A stretch of 6,721 bases of DNA. It comes from Gammaproteobacteria bacterium. Its GTDB lineage: Bacteria > Pseudomonadota > Gammaproteobacteria > Pseudomonadales > UBA7434. Position numbers and translations under genes: made by a program. The first letter of the stretch is position 1, and each line of letters opens with the position of its first letter. Below are positions 6,380-6,721 of the stretch, in pieces. Where the stretch lies: NCBI GenBank assembly GCA_024280785.1, contig JAJRPK010000274.1:1-6721 (forward strand). Reading direction: 5' to 3'. A model generated the notes under the pieces. It searched no databases, was not told where the DNA came from, and worked only from the letters and a program-made list of their open reading frames with translations.

Positions 6380-6385
6380 TATAAT
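6380..6385 (+). promoter_or_regulatory. Possible -10 box TATAAT
   Basis: A perfect TATAAT is present, but the position 17 bases upstream reads CCCACT, which is not a -35. With the phased repeats just upstream, an activator-dependent promoter is conceivable; in AT-rich spacer DNA it may equally be chance. Confidence 0.25.
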
Positions 6386-6624
6386 TAATTACAGCGAAAT
6401 TATGGAGCATCCAAAAAGTTCTGCCTTAGCAATAAATACGCTTCTATTCGAGCATCAGTTAGAAATTCGTCCTATTTATCATTCCCAAAACTTAAAGATA
6501 GTCGCCTTTGCTAAATAAGACCAAGCCTACGTAAATTGTAACAAGAATAATCGGCCTTCCTGTGAGCTGGCTCTGAGTTCAGCTGGCATTAACAGTGGGT
6601 AACGTTCGTTTTAAGGGCTTGTTC

Positions 6625-6633
6625 TGCTACAAT
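6625..6633 (+). promoter_or_regulatory. Extended -10 promoter-like site facing the right edge
   Basis: TGCTACAAT fits an extended -10 (TGnTAnAAT) and is followed by a GC-rich discriminator (GGCGCGG). The region 17 bases upstream is TTCGTT, a poor -35, which extended -10 promoters tolerate. It would drive a rightward gene beginning at or beyond the edge, divergent from yqiB; tolC is a common gene in that place, but this is only a guess from gene order elsewhere. Confidence 0.4.
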
Positions 6634-6721
6634 GGCGCGGTTAATACACGCAGTTCAAAACTATTCACGCTATTAGTTATAACCTTGTGTTTAGTGCTTT
6701 TCTCGCTCATTCACGGTAAAA

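Larger units (their letters stand above)
6202..6721. other. Gene-free stretch upstream of yqiB; nudF absent
   Basis: These 520 bp hold no convincing gene. nudF, the usual neighbour upstream of yqiB, is not here, and I see no Nudix box in either strand. Items noted: an imperfect hairpin (AAAGCTC at 6255-6261 with GAGCTTT at 6287-6293, no T-tract), three tandem 10-bp repeats (6335-6364), a TATAAT on the plus strand (6380-6385), an ORF of 38 codons at 6402-6518 without a ribosome site, and a promoter-like TGCTACAAT near 6625. I recognise no TPP riboswitch, tRNA or other structured RNA. Confidence 0.65.

Noticed and set aside
6559..6590. TPP riboswitch or structured RNA around the two AGCTGGC copies
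   Set aside because: The conserved CUGAGA and GAACCUGAUCUGG elements are absent; only a 7-base direct repeat and a 4-bp hairpin are present.

Overview
The window reads as a moderate-GC gammaproteobacterial chromosome, probably a marine or aquatic lineage (the lineage is my inference from ParE and CpdA sequence feel, not from a search). The minus strand carries a recognisable housekeeping neighbourhood in the order yqiB (5611-6201), cpdA (4687-5595), yqiA (809-1375) and parE (N-terminal 216 codons, 1-649, running off the left edge). In many gammaproteobacteria these genes sit together as nudF-yqiB-cpdA-yqiA-parE and are read in one direction.

The cluster is broken between cpdA and yqiA. About 3.3 kb separates the two genes, and on the opposite (+) strand it holds a translationally coupled copper-resistance pair: copA (2001-3698, a TAT-exported multicopper oxidase with all copper ligands intact) and copB (3695-4606, an outer-membrane barrel partner). 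No copC, copD, copR/copS, cueR or copper ATPase gene is visible. Between yqiA and copA lies a 625-bp gene-free stretch. Its central part, read on the minus strand, looks like the 5' end (domain I) of a group II intron with no reverse transcriptase and no recognisable domain V, so a decayed mobile-element remnant. The rest of that stretch holds two inverted repeats close to copA (10 bp with arms about 40 bp apart; 7 bp with an 8-nt spacer), which are candidate regulatory sites.

The right end (6202-6721) has no convincing gene. nudF, often found just upstream of yqiB, is not there. The stretch holds three tandem 10-bp repeats next to a TATAAT box, a 7-bp inverted repeat, a 38-codon ORF of doubtful reality and an extended -10 promoter-like site that points rightward out of the window.

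Functionally, CopA (periplasm) and CopB (outer membrane) would handle periplasmic copper. CpdA hydrolyses cAMP, YqiA is a small esterase, YqiB is a DUF1249 protein and ParE is the ATPase subunit of topoisomerase IV. I see no wholly new system. The most notable points are the copper island in a conserved cluster, the group II intron relic beside it, and the unexplained repeats in the two intergenic stretches.
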